Assembly: GCA_002369075.1 (NCBI GenBank)
Contig: DFEG01000044.1
Location: 16,593-80,592, forward strand
Origin: Bacteroidales bacterium UBA3808
Lineage (GTDB): Bacteria; Bacteroidota; Bacteroidia; Bacteroidales; Paludibacteraceae
Direction: 5' to 3'
Length of the DNA: 64,000 nt
Part shown: piece by piece, positions 15,401-21,276 of the stretch
Numbering within the stretch: the stretch's first letter is position 1
Layout of the letters: each line of letters begins with the position of its first letter
Program-made: the position numbers and the translations under genes
The notes under the pieces: model-generated
The model's database searches: none
Told to the model about the DNA's origin: nothing
What the model saw: only the letters and a program-made list of their open reading frames with translations

Positions 15401-18159
15401 GATACCACGTACTTGGAGGCTAAAGCTGCCGTTACATCATTGGATTCACTTGCCGAAGAAGCAATGTAATATACCTTATACCACCACTCCGCATAAACCG
15501 TGATAGCACTTGGCACGGCATCACCAACATCATAGTGCGTACCGGAACCATCTGCCTTAGTGTTCCATCCTGCAAAAGCCTTCGTTGATGGAGCTGTGAA
15601 GCTCGGATTGTCGCCAAATGTACTCTCCGCATCTTCTACCACATCACTTTCCGCCGTGCTGTTATTGGCTTTGTAGGTCACGGAGTATGTCGGATTAGAG
15701 ACTGTAATTGTTGCGGTTACTGTTTTAGCAGTCCAGTTACCGGTTGCAGCGATAGAAGCCTGTACGGTTGCAGTACCGGCAGCAGTTGCTGTAAACGAAG
15801 AACCAACTATAGACGCACCTGTCGTTCCGGCAGAGGTTACGGTATAAGTTACCGAACCCGGACTATTGTTGGTCAGCAACGAGCTCAGATTCAAGGCACT
15901 ACCGCCAACGGTATATGCTCCATTCTCCATCGAAGCGGTCGGAATAGTCAACAAGTCAGCTGCGGTAACCGTTACCTCCCGTGCGTCACTCCAGCAACCT
16001 GAGCCATCCGAACAATGAGAACGGATATAGTACGTACCTGCGGCACTTACATCCTTGGTTGCACCGCTTCCTAAATCTGTAGCGGTTCCATCCTCTTCAC
16101 TCTGCCAGTACCAAGTATTGTTCGATGCAGGAGAACCATCTGCCGTCAAGGTGATCGTTCCCGTTCCGTCACTTGCAGCGCCTTTACTTATCGTACCCGG
16201 CTGCGTCGCAGAACAAACTGCCTCGCCTCCTTTTATTCCTATACGGAACCAAACGACATTACTGCCAGAACTACTTGGACCCAACACTTGTATTGAAGAC
16301 AAGGATGTTACATCAGTGTGGAAAGTGGCTTTCCTTACTTGGTTGCGGTCTTCTGAAGCTGTTACTGCATCCAAGTCTTGTTGAGAATCTCCATTTATTT
16401 TAATATATGTAGCTCTATTGTTGTCGTTAGCTCCCCACCAAACATCAATATCTACGCCTCCACTATAAGAACTTAAATCAAGAGCAGAGCTAAACGTAAG
16501 TTTATAATTTCCACTACCTGTCGTTATTGCCCATTCTTCATAACCGGCACGATTGGTCATGAACGCATCGCTGAGAGATGTATTATAATTCGCCGAACTT
16601 TTAGAGGCGGTTATGGTTGTACCAGCTTTCGTTTCCGGCGTAGCTTTAACATCCGTGACGTAGATATATCCACTCGGATAATCCAAAGCCCACTGCGCAG
16701 TAAGCGTGATATTGGAGTTCATTGTAACATTAGCCTCCGGCGCATAATTATTGCCATCTGATCCCCTCCAATGATGGAAATGATAACCGGAAGGTGCGGT
16801 AAAGGTGTTTGCCGCAGCTGTAGCCTTTGTGCCTTTATTGTAGTACGTTCTGCTTGCAGGGGCAGTACCAGAACCTGTACCTGCCGAATATTCCAATGTT
16901 TGCTCTAAGTTGTACCAAATTTTATTTTGATCGAAATACAAAATCGCATAACCAGAATCATCGGAAGAGTTGATTTTAAGATTGTAGTTAACAACACTGC
17001 CAGCACGAGTTAAAGACTTCTTCGAACCTGCAGAGGCAAGAGTTTGAGACGTAGATGACCAATATGACACAGCATCCGTTAGTGAAGAACTAGAAGAACT
17101 GGTCTTCACGTAGAAAACAGGATCTTGTTTGCTTATTTGCGTTGTAAGCTCATGAGGTGTCGCATAAGTATGTCTATAAAAAACTTTATTGGTGGCATCA
17201 TAATCAAATTTGATACTTGTTGAGTTTTCATCCCAATCACCACTACTAAAAGTATTCGTCCAAGAACCGTCACGACTTGAATTAGTCACATGGAAACGAC
17301 CTTCGATAAATGCATAAGCTTGCGCAAAACGAGCATAAAGAGTTTTGGCTTCTTTACAAATATAACTATATGATAAATCTCGGCTCAAAGGATCACCACC
17401 ACTTGCGGCTGTAAACCATCCAATGAATTCATATCCTTTATTTGGTGTAGCAGTTAAAGTGACCGTTGAACCCAAAGAAGTGACATGAGAAACACTATTA
17501 CCCGTTGAGGTTACGTTTACAGAATTAGTAGACGTGTTACTGACTCCTATCTCTGTTCCTGATATATTAACAGTTCCACCAGATTTGGATGCAGTTCCAT
17601 TGGTGTACAAATTAATAGTTTGCGATTTATTAATTAAGTTTCCTAATTTATCTCCATAATAAGTTCCAGTACAACATATTGAACCAGAAATAGGAGATAG
17701 ATTTCCAGACTCACTAGGTGTATATAAATACGGACAGTCATCATTACTAAAAACATAATCAACCGTTGATGTATAACAAGCACAACTGCTAATTTTTATA
17801 CCACTATTAGTTCCCCAATTAGATGGGTTCGCTGTAAATACCACATACTCTTTATTCCACGAGCTATGATCTGCTGAACCGGCAACAACATATAAGCGGG
17901 TATCTCCCACTCTATCCATGTTCCAAAAACAAACATAAGTTGAATTAGTAACATAGGCATCTTGAGTAAGTCCTAATTGCACATGACTATTGGTTGTCAA
18001 ATCCCAATCATCTGGAGCGATAAAGAACACATTACCATGCCAATTAGACCCTGCCCACGCTTGCGTTATGGTCAATAGACACATTACGAGTACCAACCCC
18101 ACTCGTCTTAGGGTTCGGCTATGTTCCCATAGCTTCTCAAAAAGGTTAAAGTTTTTCAT
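9406..18159 (-). CDS. giant secreted InlB-repeat protein, cassette 2 (2917 aa)
   Basis: It starts at ATG 18157-18159 in the conserved leader (MKNFNLFEKL). The signal peptide spans about residues 1-36 (VGLVLVMCLLTITQAWA). About six InlB/Listeria-Bacteroides-like repeats (GYEFIGWF, GYHFHHW, AFAGWNT, GYSFSGWK, GYSFNGW, GYVFQGWY) are spread over about residues 220-1500. A first flavodoxin/ThuA-like domain lies at about 893-1120, and the family-conserved one at about 2153-2386 (YDLIILTDYPN, NPKN, LQGF, CERQ, DYLL, DCS). Two copies of an unrecognised ~140-residue module (…GDII……RPG) lie at about 1578-1870, followed by an Ig/BIG2-like module. A WQYVAVP region precedes the last 40 residues (KVIYNDKLYIIRGGKVF), a probable T9SS-type tail. 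No canonical promoter is visible. The 5' end of the gene is AT-richer than the rest. The ligand is unknown. Confidence 0.85.
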   Translation of the reverse strand: MKNFNLFEKLWEHSRTLRRVGLVLVMCLLTITQAWAGSNWHGNVFFIAPDDWDLTTNSHVQLGLTQDAYVTNSTYVCFWNMDRVGDTRLYVVAGSADHSSWNKEYVVFTANPSNWGTNSGIKISSCACYTSTVDYVFSNDDCPYLYTPSESGNLSPISGSICCTGTYYGDKLGNLINKSQTINLYTNGTASKSGGTVNISGTEIGVSNTSTNSVNVTSTGNSVSHVTSLGSTVTLTATPNKGYEFIGWFTAASGGDPLSRDLSYSYICKEAKTLYARFAQAYAFIEGRFHVTNSSRDGSWTNTFSSGDWDENSTSIKFDYDATNKVFYRHTYATPHELTTQISKQDPVFYVKTSSSSSSLTDAVSYWSSTSQTLASAGSKKSLTRAGSVVNYNLKINSSDDSGYAILYFDQNKIWYNLEQTLEYSAGTGSGTAPASRTYYNKGTKATAAANTFTAPSGYHFHHWRGSDGNNYAPEANVTMNSNITLTAQWALDYPSGYIYVTDVKATPETKAGTTITASKSSANYNTSLSDAFMTNRAGYEEWAITTGSGNYKLTFSSALDLSSYSGGVDIDVWWGANDNNRATYIKINGDSQQDLDAVTASEDRNQVRKATFHTDVTSLSSIQVLGPSSSGSNVVWFRIGIKGGEAVCSATQPGTISKGAASDGTGTITLTADGSPASNNTWYWQSEEDGTATDLGSGATKDVSAAGTYYIRSHCSDGSGCWSDAREVTVTAADLLTIPTASMENGAYTVGGSALNLSSLLTNNSPGSVTYTVTSAGTTGASIVGSSFTATAAGTATVQASIAATGNWTAKTVTATITVSNPTYSVTYKANNSTAESDVVEDAESTFGDNPSFTAPSTKAFAGWNTKADGSGTHYDVGDAVPSAITVYAEWWYKVYYIASSASESNDVTAALASKYVVSKFITTGESYNASDYSDYALIVLSESLDGSEAGTNNHELKVIVGLNKPILNLKSFFYGKNNDASERWKWGAPNAGKKPQCIYVKNSTYANLTSHPIYSGLTPDGSDSIQILKTPKTTKPIQPLGSFTSGCEGYTLALVPNNSSGSGAAIHELTAAQRSTITSQYISSKYLMISIQEGELSNLSDNGKKLIKNAADYLITGSQWVPQYKITKSETNGSIATEVSSSAVTSATAGSRVDITATPTSGFDFSSWSVYKTDDAETTVSVNSTTTSPAYFTMPAYAVTVAATFVESGYTISFEGNGNTNGSTSSHTSITSGSDVSPLNANGFVKTGYSFSGWKTNTALTYVAYGKADEAGNRVAVAENGIVPDKAKIKNVTSDITLTAQWTEDTHTVSVAAGAHGTVSPSLVSGVGIATASSEITATPSTGYSFNGWTLPSGVTAASTYTASSNPISINATADSKTITATWTTVSYTISYTLNGGADLVSPKTSYNIETDDYDLPTPTKDGYVFQGWYTASDFSGDRVYTLAQGSTGNKNYYAKWADGLTINWTITKVSSKLYKGGTGYTVTAEINDASWDASGDKDDLVLSASDGVTLSNITKSINGSDKAQVVANFSVAGDVDGDKIYFTLSVPAAGDYSAIEDEKEVELDACPGGSSGGTSVYKFQVKTGLGSSASNIDSSVKDASTYMSVIDGGTIPMSLSGNGNIQTKSDSALCLHSTNGLLKPTLTSPKTIQRGDIIRYRSNSNEIRLMVSTTYSATTDVTMPAGNKMVVTSSSMIGQSALNMTQKSSDAEIKYFEIYRPGEVLFYAEVNNAIGTGSIGSGTDETEQTAGAVASGHNLSYISGGKLYTKARSAGYVKAATNEIQLTDGASATYIKLALDKALAAGDIILVNSIDQKNPLGISTSATYSTAITGPYYVIPAESGMIGKKNIYLWKNSSNSNLRTVAVVRPGGSGGVATSLAWSSSLADKATVNKNDVDADFQYYASPTPANAGGPISYSSSDESVATVSSNGTVHIVGDGPTTITASMPAYGCYNASSITYSLVVANTCADEPGTIVDNDGNAIAGNKVTRGACETLTLKLTGHTGSTIAWKKDGVTIATSASYTIPAGNSYSGVYSATVTGTTCALNSTNSITVTTAGSVDPTIFADEFTVKQGHWFGYRLMEINAGESVSVKTAPTGWVNLSDFKITTKNNIVSIEGNVSRSTGDKTLTLTITNECGGSTDKDFTIHEIAETDKPTVAWIATGDNKGADYLAAVKASESTNTGLYKELENYYTITPRNCYWTTNEADLVKEYSKYDLIILTDYPNSQTGPSGKSASKSYTNALGLLKDHIPMLTFEAFVAQCPNWEIPSNPKNTSNTQNDITLLCNADAIFGTSGKFAAGSAISVASVASGQQALQGFLPADAPFVFIGSITDAGTTYIACCERQVNPAARMMIFGLNANTMNNLTNDGKEMVHGFIDYLLISDAASIPDCSVIFNGGDGSTGQNWNTAANWEGNTMPNRYASVRIDKPCVVSGDYVAEAGYLKIHTSTDESAYPYTGKLTIASDGVMAIDGTITRVEDNRYTLHLPTRPEDLIIESNESGQGALIFDNDEGTTRATVEMYSKGRYYDGVYNWQYVAVPLVSASRWNMGDWAYVFNNAAGDWNYNESVYNAFEAVGVTRMDAELPTYTFSGPLASTRNQTVTLYTSGAGNDGFNMIGNSWTAPIQIANFMETDFGSAVYQVKIYNTGHDPEGGAVDEGAVKDAPGKWKVIPIPAMKEAVEGGTWDELTVIPSLQTFEVQNATGTNTTLTLDYDRLVRTLPTTPNLNEPRRVAQRLQEKKATVPQMRITLKDGTSRENLYLFSDEQFNEGFDNGWDGAYESGESGAMQIYMLSPAGNLSISAQPEMEGTTFGFEAGRKEEYTFSFKYVGDEELYFNDLQEKKSTLINDENEYTFTAQEGESGIRFIISATPYEKPGIATGVTDLDADAPKVQKVIYNDKLYIIRGGKVFSAEGQIVR

Positions 18160-18190
18160 TGTATTTAAGTGTTTTAGATTAGTTGCTATA
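18150..18190 (-). promoter_or_regulatory. conserved leader box of giant gene 2
   Basis: On the minus strand, TATAGCAA, then CACTTAAATACAATGAAAAA. The same block precedes 18960, 30645 and (weaker) 30878. It lacks a TAnnTTTG box and may represent a different promoter or a translation leader. Confidence 0.5.
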
Positions 18191-18254
18191 TTGTAATTAT
18201 ATTATATATTGTGACCATAGCCCAACCCAATTGGCTATAGCCTGAATGATTAGT

Positions 18255-18521
18255 CTAATAATAATTATTATTAAAACGCATATCTACAATTTTAGAGAAC
18301 ATCCCTTGGAATTGATTAAATCGAAAGAGCAGATCATCTAAATTGTCCGCGTTCTGTATATCACCGTGGTAGAAGGTTGCTTGACTTGCATCCTTGACTT
18401 CCGGGTTGATCTCAAAAGAGTAATGCTCTTTAACATCCTCTCCCTTATTCTTGTAGATACGAAAATCTACCAATTGCCCTGCAATCGTAACTTTCCCCTC
18501 AAAAAGAATTGTTCTTACCAT
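18255..18521 (-). CDS. hypothetical protein (88 aa)
   Basis: The gene encodes an acidic, probably soluble protein (MVRTILFEGKVTIAGQLVDF...). It has no signal peptide and no motif I recognise. An in-frame ATG six bases earlier (18527) is also possible. It lies between giant gene 2 and the broken leader at 18589-18960, on the same strand. The amino-acid make-up looks like a real globular protein, but no ribosome binding site or promoter decides the matter. Function unknown. Confidence 0.45.
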   Translation of the reverse strand: MVRTILFEGKVTIAGQLVDFRIYKNKGEDVKEHYSFEINPEVKDASQATFYHGDIQNADNLDDLLFRFNQFQGMFSKIVDMRFNNNYY

Positions 18522-18552
18522 AATCATTTTTGTTTTATTGATTCGTTTGACT

Positions 18553-18587
18553 CTTTATTCTAAACACTTAACTCTAAACACTCTATT
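18553..18587. repeat. heptamer tandem repeat (CTAAACA type)
   Basis: Five 7-bp units: CTTTATT, CTAAACA, CTTAACT, CTAAACA, CTCTATT. They fill the gap between the broken leader and the 88-aa gene. Confidence 0.7.
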
Positions 18588-18666
18588 TTTACATTCCCCA
18601 CATCTGTCCGATGGAGAGGAAGAAAGCAAGCAACATGCAGGCAACATACTTCCACGTCTTGCATTT

Positions 18667-18686
18667 TTGTCGCATCATTGCGACAA
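18667..18686. repeat. REP palindrome in the orphan leader
   Basis: TTGTCGCATCATTGCGACAA is identical to the copy at 6391-6410. It lies inside the 18589-18960 frame, far from the RAYT gene. Confidence 0.85.
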
Positions 18687-18780
18687 CCTGTCCTCTATCG
18701 GCAGAACGGGTTGCCGTTTGAGGGGTTTTATTGGTTTTTGCTATCTTACTTAAAATCATCGCAACGCGACGGAGATATAA

Positions 18781-18824
18781 GGGGCAAGTAAGGGGCAAGT
18801 AAGAGGCAAGTAAGAGGCAACTCG
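18781..18824. repeat. 11-bp tandem repeat (GGGGCAAGTAA), four units
   Basis: The units GGGGCAAGTAA, GGGGCAAGTAA, GAGGCAAGTAA and GAGGCAACTCG follow one another without a gap, inside the n-region of the orphan leader frame. Confidence 0.85.
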
Positions 18825-18992
18825 GACTCAATTGCTCTTTTTCGCCTCTCGGTCGTCTCGCGGTCATCGCTCGCTCATCGCTCGGCGCGAGTGTCTTGCC
18901 AGTCTGATTTGGGCTACCTTCCGTCCCAAATAACTGATTAAAAAGTAAAAAGTTTTTCATTGTATTTAAGTGTTTTTTATGTTATTCAATTC

Positions 18993-19027
18993 AGCTTGTT
19001 CCTTTTTTATACAAGCTTGTTCCTTTT
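18993..19027. repeat. two copies of AGCTTGTTCCTTTT upstream of the orphan leader
   Basis: The 14-mer occurs at 18993-19006 and 19014-19027. A third copy (13 of 14 bases) lies at 31160-31172 in the equivalent place before giant gene 3, so the two upstream regions share ancestry. Confidence 0.65.
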
Positions 19028-19050
19028 GACCTGCGACCCACACGCACAAA

Positions 19051-19087
19051 AAAGCGGTAAGTCCGTTAATATTGGATTTACCGCTTT
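19051..19087 (-). terminator. terminator of toxin-antitoxin module 1
   Basis: Arms AAAGCGGTAAGTCC (19051-19064) and GGATTTACCGCTTT (19074-19087) pair with one wobble position. On the minus strand a run of T follows. It lies 26 bp after the toxin stop. Confidence 0.8.
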
Positions 19088-19112
19088 GAAATAAATGTAT
19101 ATGATTTGGATG

Positions 19113-19424
19113 TTAGTAAATTATCATGCTTTGAGGAACGATACGAAGGATGTTAACCACATCATTCTCTACTGTATAAATAATTGCCATCTTTTTACCA
19201 AAAGGAATTGTTCTTGCAATTATGCCGTACTGATAACTTAGGTTAAAGTGGATTGCCGGTAACTCGGCGAAACTCTCTAACCAATCCAGACGTTTATCCA
19301 AATCCTCAAACTTGCGCCTTGCTGTCATTGGAGCTGAACACTCTTCAATCAGATACGCCTCAAGTTCATCCAAGTCTCTTTCAGCAGAAGTTTTAAATTC
19401 AACTCTGTACTTTTTCCCCATCAT
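19113..19424 (-). CDS. RelE/ParE-family toxin (TA module 1)
   Basis: The product has 103 aa. The fold signature is that of ParE/RelE toxins: an N-terminal beta strand (YRVEFKTSAERDLDELEAYL), two helices, then beta strands ending in MAIIYTVENDVVNILRIVPQ. RelE members cut mRNA on the ribosome and ParE members poison gyrase. Which applies here cannot be told by eye. The ATG overlaps the antitoxin stop (ATGA), so the pair is translationally coupled. A terminator follows. Confidence 0.8.
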   Translation of the reverse strand: MMGKKYRVEFKTSAERDLDELEAYLIEECSAPMTARRKFEDLDKRLDWLESFAELPAIHFNLSYQYGIIARTIPFGKKMAIIYTVENDVVNILRIVPQSMIIY

Positions 19425-19585
19425 TGCGCGTTGCGAATATCGTCCATTCCATAGTGTTTACCAAGCCTTTTAGCCAGTTTATCCATGAACTCCTTTCTGG
19501 AATAACTGCGTTGGCTACGCCAGTTTGGGTCGATTAATGTATGCTCATTAACCGAGTAGATGTCTTGTCTTAAAGCTGCTTGCAT
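19421..19585 (-). CDS. antitoxin of TA module 1 (54 aa)
   Basis: It starts at ATG 19583-19585, which has a strong Shine-Dalgarno (AAGGAGG) just upstream and lies after the promoter. The longer frame back to 19627 would begin inside the promoter. The small charged protein (MQAALRQDIYSVNEHTL... KEFMDKLAKRLGKHYG) has no recognisable DNA-binding fold by eye. It is called an antitoxin from its size, its place directly upstream of the toxin, and the 4-bp overlap. Confidence 0.7.
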   Translation of the reverse strand: MQAALRQDIYSVNEHTLIDPNWRSQRSYSRKEFMDKLAKRLGKHYGMDDIRNAQ

Positions 19586-19623
19586 AAATGCCTCCTTTCT
19601 TGTGTGGTTTTGCGTTTTGCGAC

Positions 19624-19656
19624 GCAAAAGTACTACATTTTTTTGAGATATGCAAG
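19624..19656 (-). promoter_or_regulatory. promoter of TA module 1
   Basis: Minus strand: CTTG (19656-19653, a near match to TTTG), 20-nt spacer, TACTTTTGC (19632-19624). The antitoxin ATG is about 39 nt downstream. Confidence 0.6.
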
Positions 19657-19659
19657 TTT

Positions 19660-19940
19660 TTGAGCCTAAAAATGCAAAATTTTATTAAATTGGGGTCTCC
19701 GGAGCAGGCTAACGGAGTGCTTGCGTTCTATTGTCCGCGAGCGGTAAATCCAATATGTCAAAGACCAAAGACACCAATAACACCCGATACGGTTTAAAAA
19801 CCGAGGATGATCAGTGTGCGTTTGGTCTTAGACTTATTAATAAAATTTGCGAAATTGTTGGGAGGCCCAAACGGTATTTCTATGAAATACGCAACAAAGT
19901 TACGCATTTTTTCTCATACGTGCAACATTTTATACGAAAA
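19660..19940. other. intergenic stretch without a supported gene
   Basis: Between the TA1 promoter and the terminator of TA2 I see no reading frame with a start site, composition or motif that supports a gene, and no clear repeat. Confidence 0.5.
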
Positions 19941-19941
19941 A

Positions 19942-19967
19942 AGTGCAAAATTATCATTTTTTGCACT
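19942..19967 (-). terminator. terminator of TA module 2
   Basis: Arms AGTGCAAAA (19942-19950) and TTTTGCACT (19959-19967) are perfect complements around an 8-nt loop. A T run follows on the minus strand. It lies 60 bp after the PIN-domain toxin stop. Confidence 0.75.
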
Positions 19968-20026
19968 CTTTCCGTCAATTTGTCACACTTTAGCTCTCTT
20001 TACGCCATCTTATTCAGGCAGGAGAA

Positions 20027-20452
20027 CTATAACCTTTCAAATATCTCCTGCTCGAATTGTTTGACAGTCATTATCCGGCAGTCTTCTATAGTTCCCATCT
20101 CCAGTAAGTCACTATCACCGGAAACAAGATATATGGCCTTCGATTGCACTGCTAATTCTAACAAATAATCATCTTTAGGATCCCTGCATCGAGCCGGTAT
20201 ATCACCTAATGGTACATTAACCATATTTTGCGTCATCCAATCATGCAACATCTCTACATCTTCTGATCGGAAATACTTTGCAAATTTGGGACGCTGTGCA
20301 ACTACAATCACCTCCTGTATTAGTCGATCCGTTACCACTAACTCTATCTGAGGGTAACTCAATAATTCTCTCAAATAAAGCAACTGGCGTCCAATAAGAG
20401 AACTAATCCAGATATTGGTATCTACGATAACGCGAATTTTATTAGCAGGCAT
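20027..20452 (-). CDS. PIN-domain toxin (VapC-like, PIN_3 family; TA module 2)
   Basis: The product has 141 aa from ATG 20450-20452. A start at 20464 is possible. The PIN ribonuclease signature is clear: the first acidic residue in IRVIVDTNIWISSL, a middle acidic position (RLIQEVIVVAQ), CRDPKDDYLLELA, and LVSGDSDLLEMG. These acidic residues bind the metal ions of the active site. The family cuts RNA, often tRNA or rRNA. The gene overlaps the end of its antitoxin gene by 11 bp. Confidence 0.85.
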   Translation of the reverse strand: MPANKIRVIVDTNIWISSLIGRQLLYLRELLSYPQIELVVTDRLIQEVIVVAQRPKFAKYFRSEDVEMLHDWMTQNMVNVPLGDIPARCRDPKDDYLLELAVQSKAIYLVSGDSDLLEMGTIEDCRIMTVKQFEQEIFERL

Positions 20453-20708
20453 GGCTTTGCTCATATATTTGTTGACGCACAATCTCACATTCTTGGCGGA
20501 TCTCCTCATCCGTCAAGTCACATTTCGAGAAGCTCTCTTGCAACTGAACAAATGAATTAGCGCGATTCTGCGCCTCCTTCTCCTCCCTATTAAGCAAAGT
20601 CTCCACATTCAAAGGAACGATAACATAAGGCACGCTTACACGCTTGGCAAAATCGGTTAAAAATGCCATCTGCGATTTGTCTTGTGGTTGAAAAACTATC
20701 GTACTCAT
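20442..20708 (-). CDS. antitoxin partner of the PIN toxin (88 aa)
   Basis: A small charged protein (MSTIVFQPQDKSQMAFLTDFAKR...EEIRQECEIVRQQIYEQ) with helical C-terminal half, encoded directly upstream of the PIN gene and overlapping it. An AGGAGGG-like ribosome binding site precedes the ATG. The form is common for antitoxins of PIN_3 toxins in Bacteroidota. The family assignment rests on context. Confidence 0.75.
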   Translation of the reverse strand: MSTIVFQPQDKSQMAFLTDFAKRVSVPYVIVPLNVETLLNREEKEAQNRANSFVQLQESFSKCDLTDEEIRQECEIVRQQIYEQSHAC

Positions 20709-20733
20709 AATACCCTCCTTTCATAATTCCGCT

Positions 20734-20766
20734 GCAAAGGTACGATAAAAAATCCGAATATGCAAA
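20734..20766 (-). promoter_or_regulatory. promoter of TA module 2
   Basis: Minus strand: TTTG (20766-20763), 20-nt spacer, TACCTTTGC (20742-20734). The ATG is 26 nt downstream. Confidence 0.8.
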
Positions 20767-20768
20767 TA

Positions 20769-20802
20769 AAAAGTGCAGATTGTCTCTCAAACCTGCACTT
20801 TT
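20769..20802 (-). terminator. terminator after the small GDA-tail gene of cassette 3
   Basis: AAAAGTGCAG (20769-20778) pairs with CTGCACTTTT (20793-20802). On the minus strand a T run follows and merges with the -33 box of the TA2 promoter. Confidence 0.75.
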
Positions 20803-20817
20803 CAGTTCTTTTGCGAC

Positions 20818-21231
20818 TCATTTGCCGAACGCGGACGCGCGTTTTTTCTTTAAGGAGCGCACGCATACGTACGCGCACAAAAGCAGCAGCAGCGGCAGCA
20901 CCGCATCGCCGAGGGGTTGGCGGATTCCTCCTTGACCGGGGGTACCATCTTTTCTAATGCCTCCGGGGTGTTTAGGCGATTTAGCCGGAGTATAGGACGC
21001 ACCTTCATAGGTCGCGGAACCATCCGCATTGAGCTCCGGATTTGCGCTGTAGGTACTGCCCGAACCGGATAGAGTGCTCGTCGATTGGAACGTGGCACCC
21101 GGAGCCGTAGCTCCGAATGCCTGTTGTTCCTCCTGTTGCGTCGCACCGATTATCTGCGCTGTCGCCGGCACGCTGACAAGGAGCACACCCATTACCATTA
21201 ACCAATTACCAATAATCTTTACTCTTCTCAT
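20818..21231 (-). CDS. small exported protein with PLGDA transmembrane C-terminal tail
   Basis: The product has 137 aa and is the close twin of the protein at 8954-9346: the same signal peptide (VSVPATAQ), the same IGATQQEEQQAFGATAPGA start of the mature part, and the same tail PLGDAVLPLLLLLCAY with a basic end SLKKKRASAFGK. The segment just before the motif differs (GTPGQGGIRQ here, TNNPFDPT there). It lies 45 bp after giant gene 3 with a heptamer repeat between, and is followed by a terminator, so it closes that operon. Function unknown. The tail may serve anchoring, sorting or proteolytic release. Confidence 0.75.
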   Translation of the reverse strand: MRRVKIIGNWLMVMGVLLVSVPATAQIIGATQQEEQQAFGATAPGATFQSTSTLSGSGSTYSANPELNADGSATYEGASYTPAKSPKHPGGIRKDGTPGQGGIRQPLGDAVLPLLLLLCAYVCVRSLKKKRASAFGK

Positions 21232-21237
21232 ATATCT

Positions 21238-21276
21238 TCAATTATCAATTGTCAATTATCAACTATCAATTGTCAA
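21238..21276. repeat. heptamer tandem repeat (ATCAATT type) between giant 3 and the small gene
   Basis: Copies of a 7-bp unit (TCAATTA, TCAATTG, TCAACTA) fill the gap, as in cassette 2. Confidence 0.8.

Larger units (their letters stand above)
18589..18960 (-). pseudogene. orphan leader and signal peptide of a giant-protein gene, with repeat and REP insertions
   Basis: The 123-residue frame begins in the same conserved leader as giants 2 and 3 (MKNFLLFNQLF). It ends in a good hydrophobic signal segment (WKYVACMLLAFFLSIGQMWGM), the class of signal found before the giants' mature parts, and stops there. Between these ends the n-region holds four copies of an 11-bp repeat (18781-18820) and a REP (18667-18686, read as VVAMMRQK). 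I take it as the N-terminal remnant of a lost giant gene. A small secreted peptide or a leader peptide is the alternative. Confidence 0.5.

Noticed and set aside
19731..20168. Plus-strand frame of 145 codons
   Set aside because: It crosses the terminator of TA module 2 and runs antisense into the PIN toxin gene, and its product looks random.
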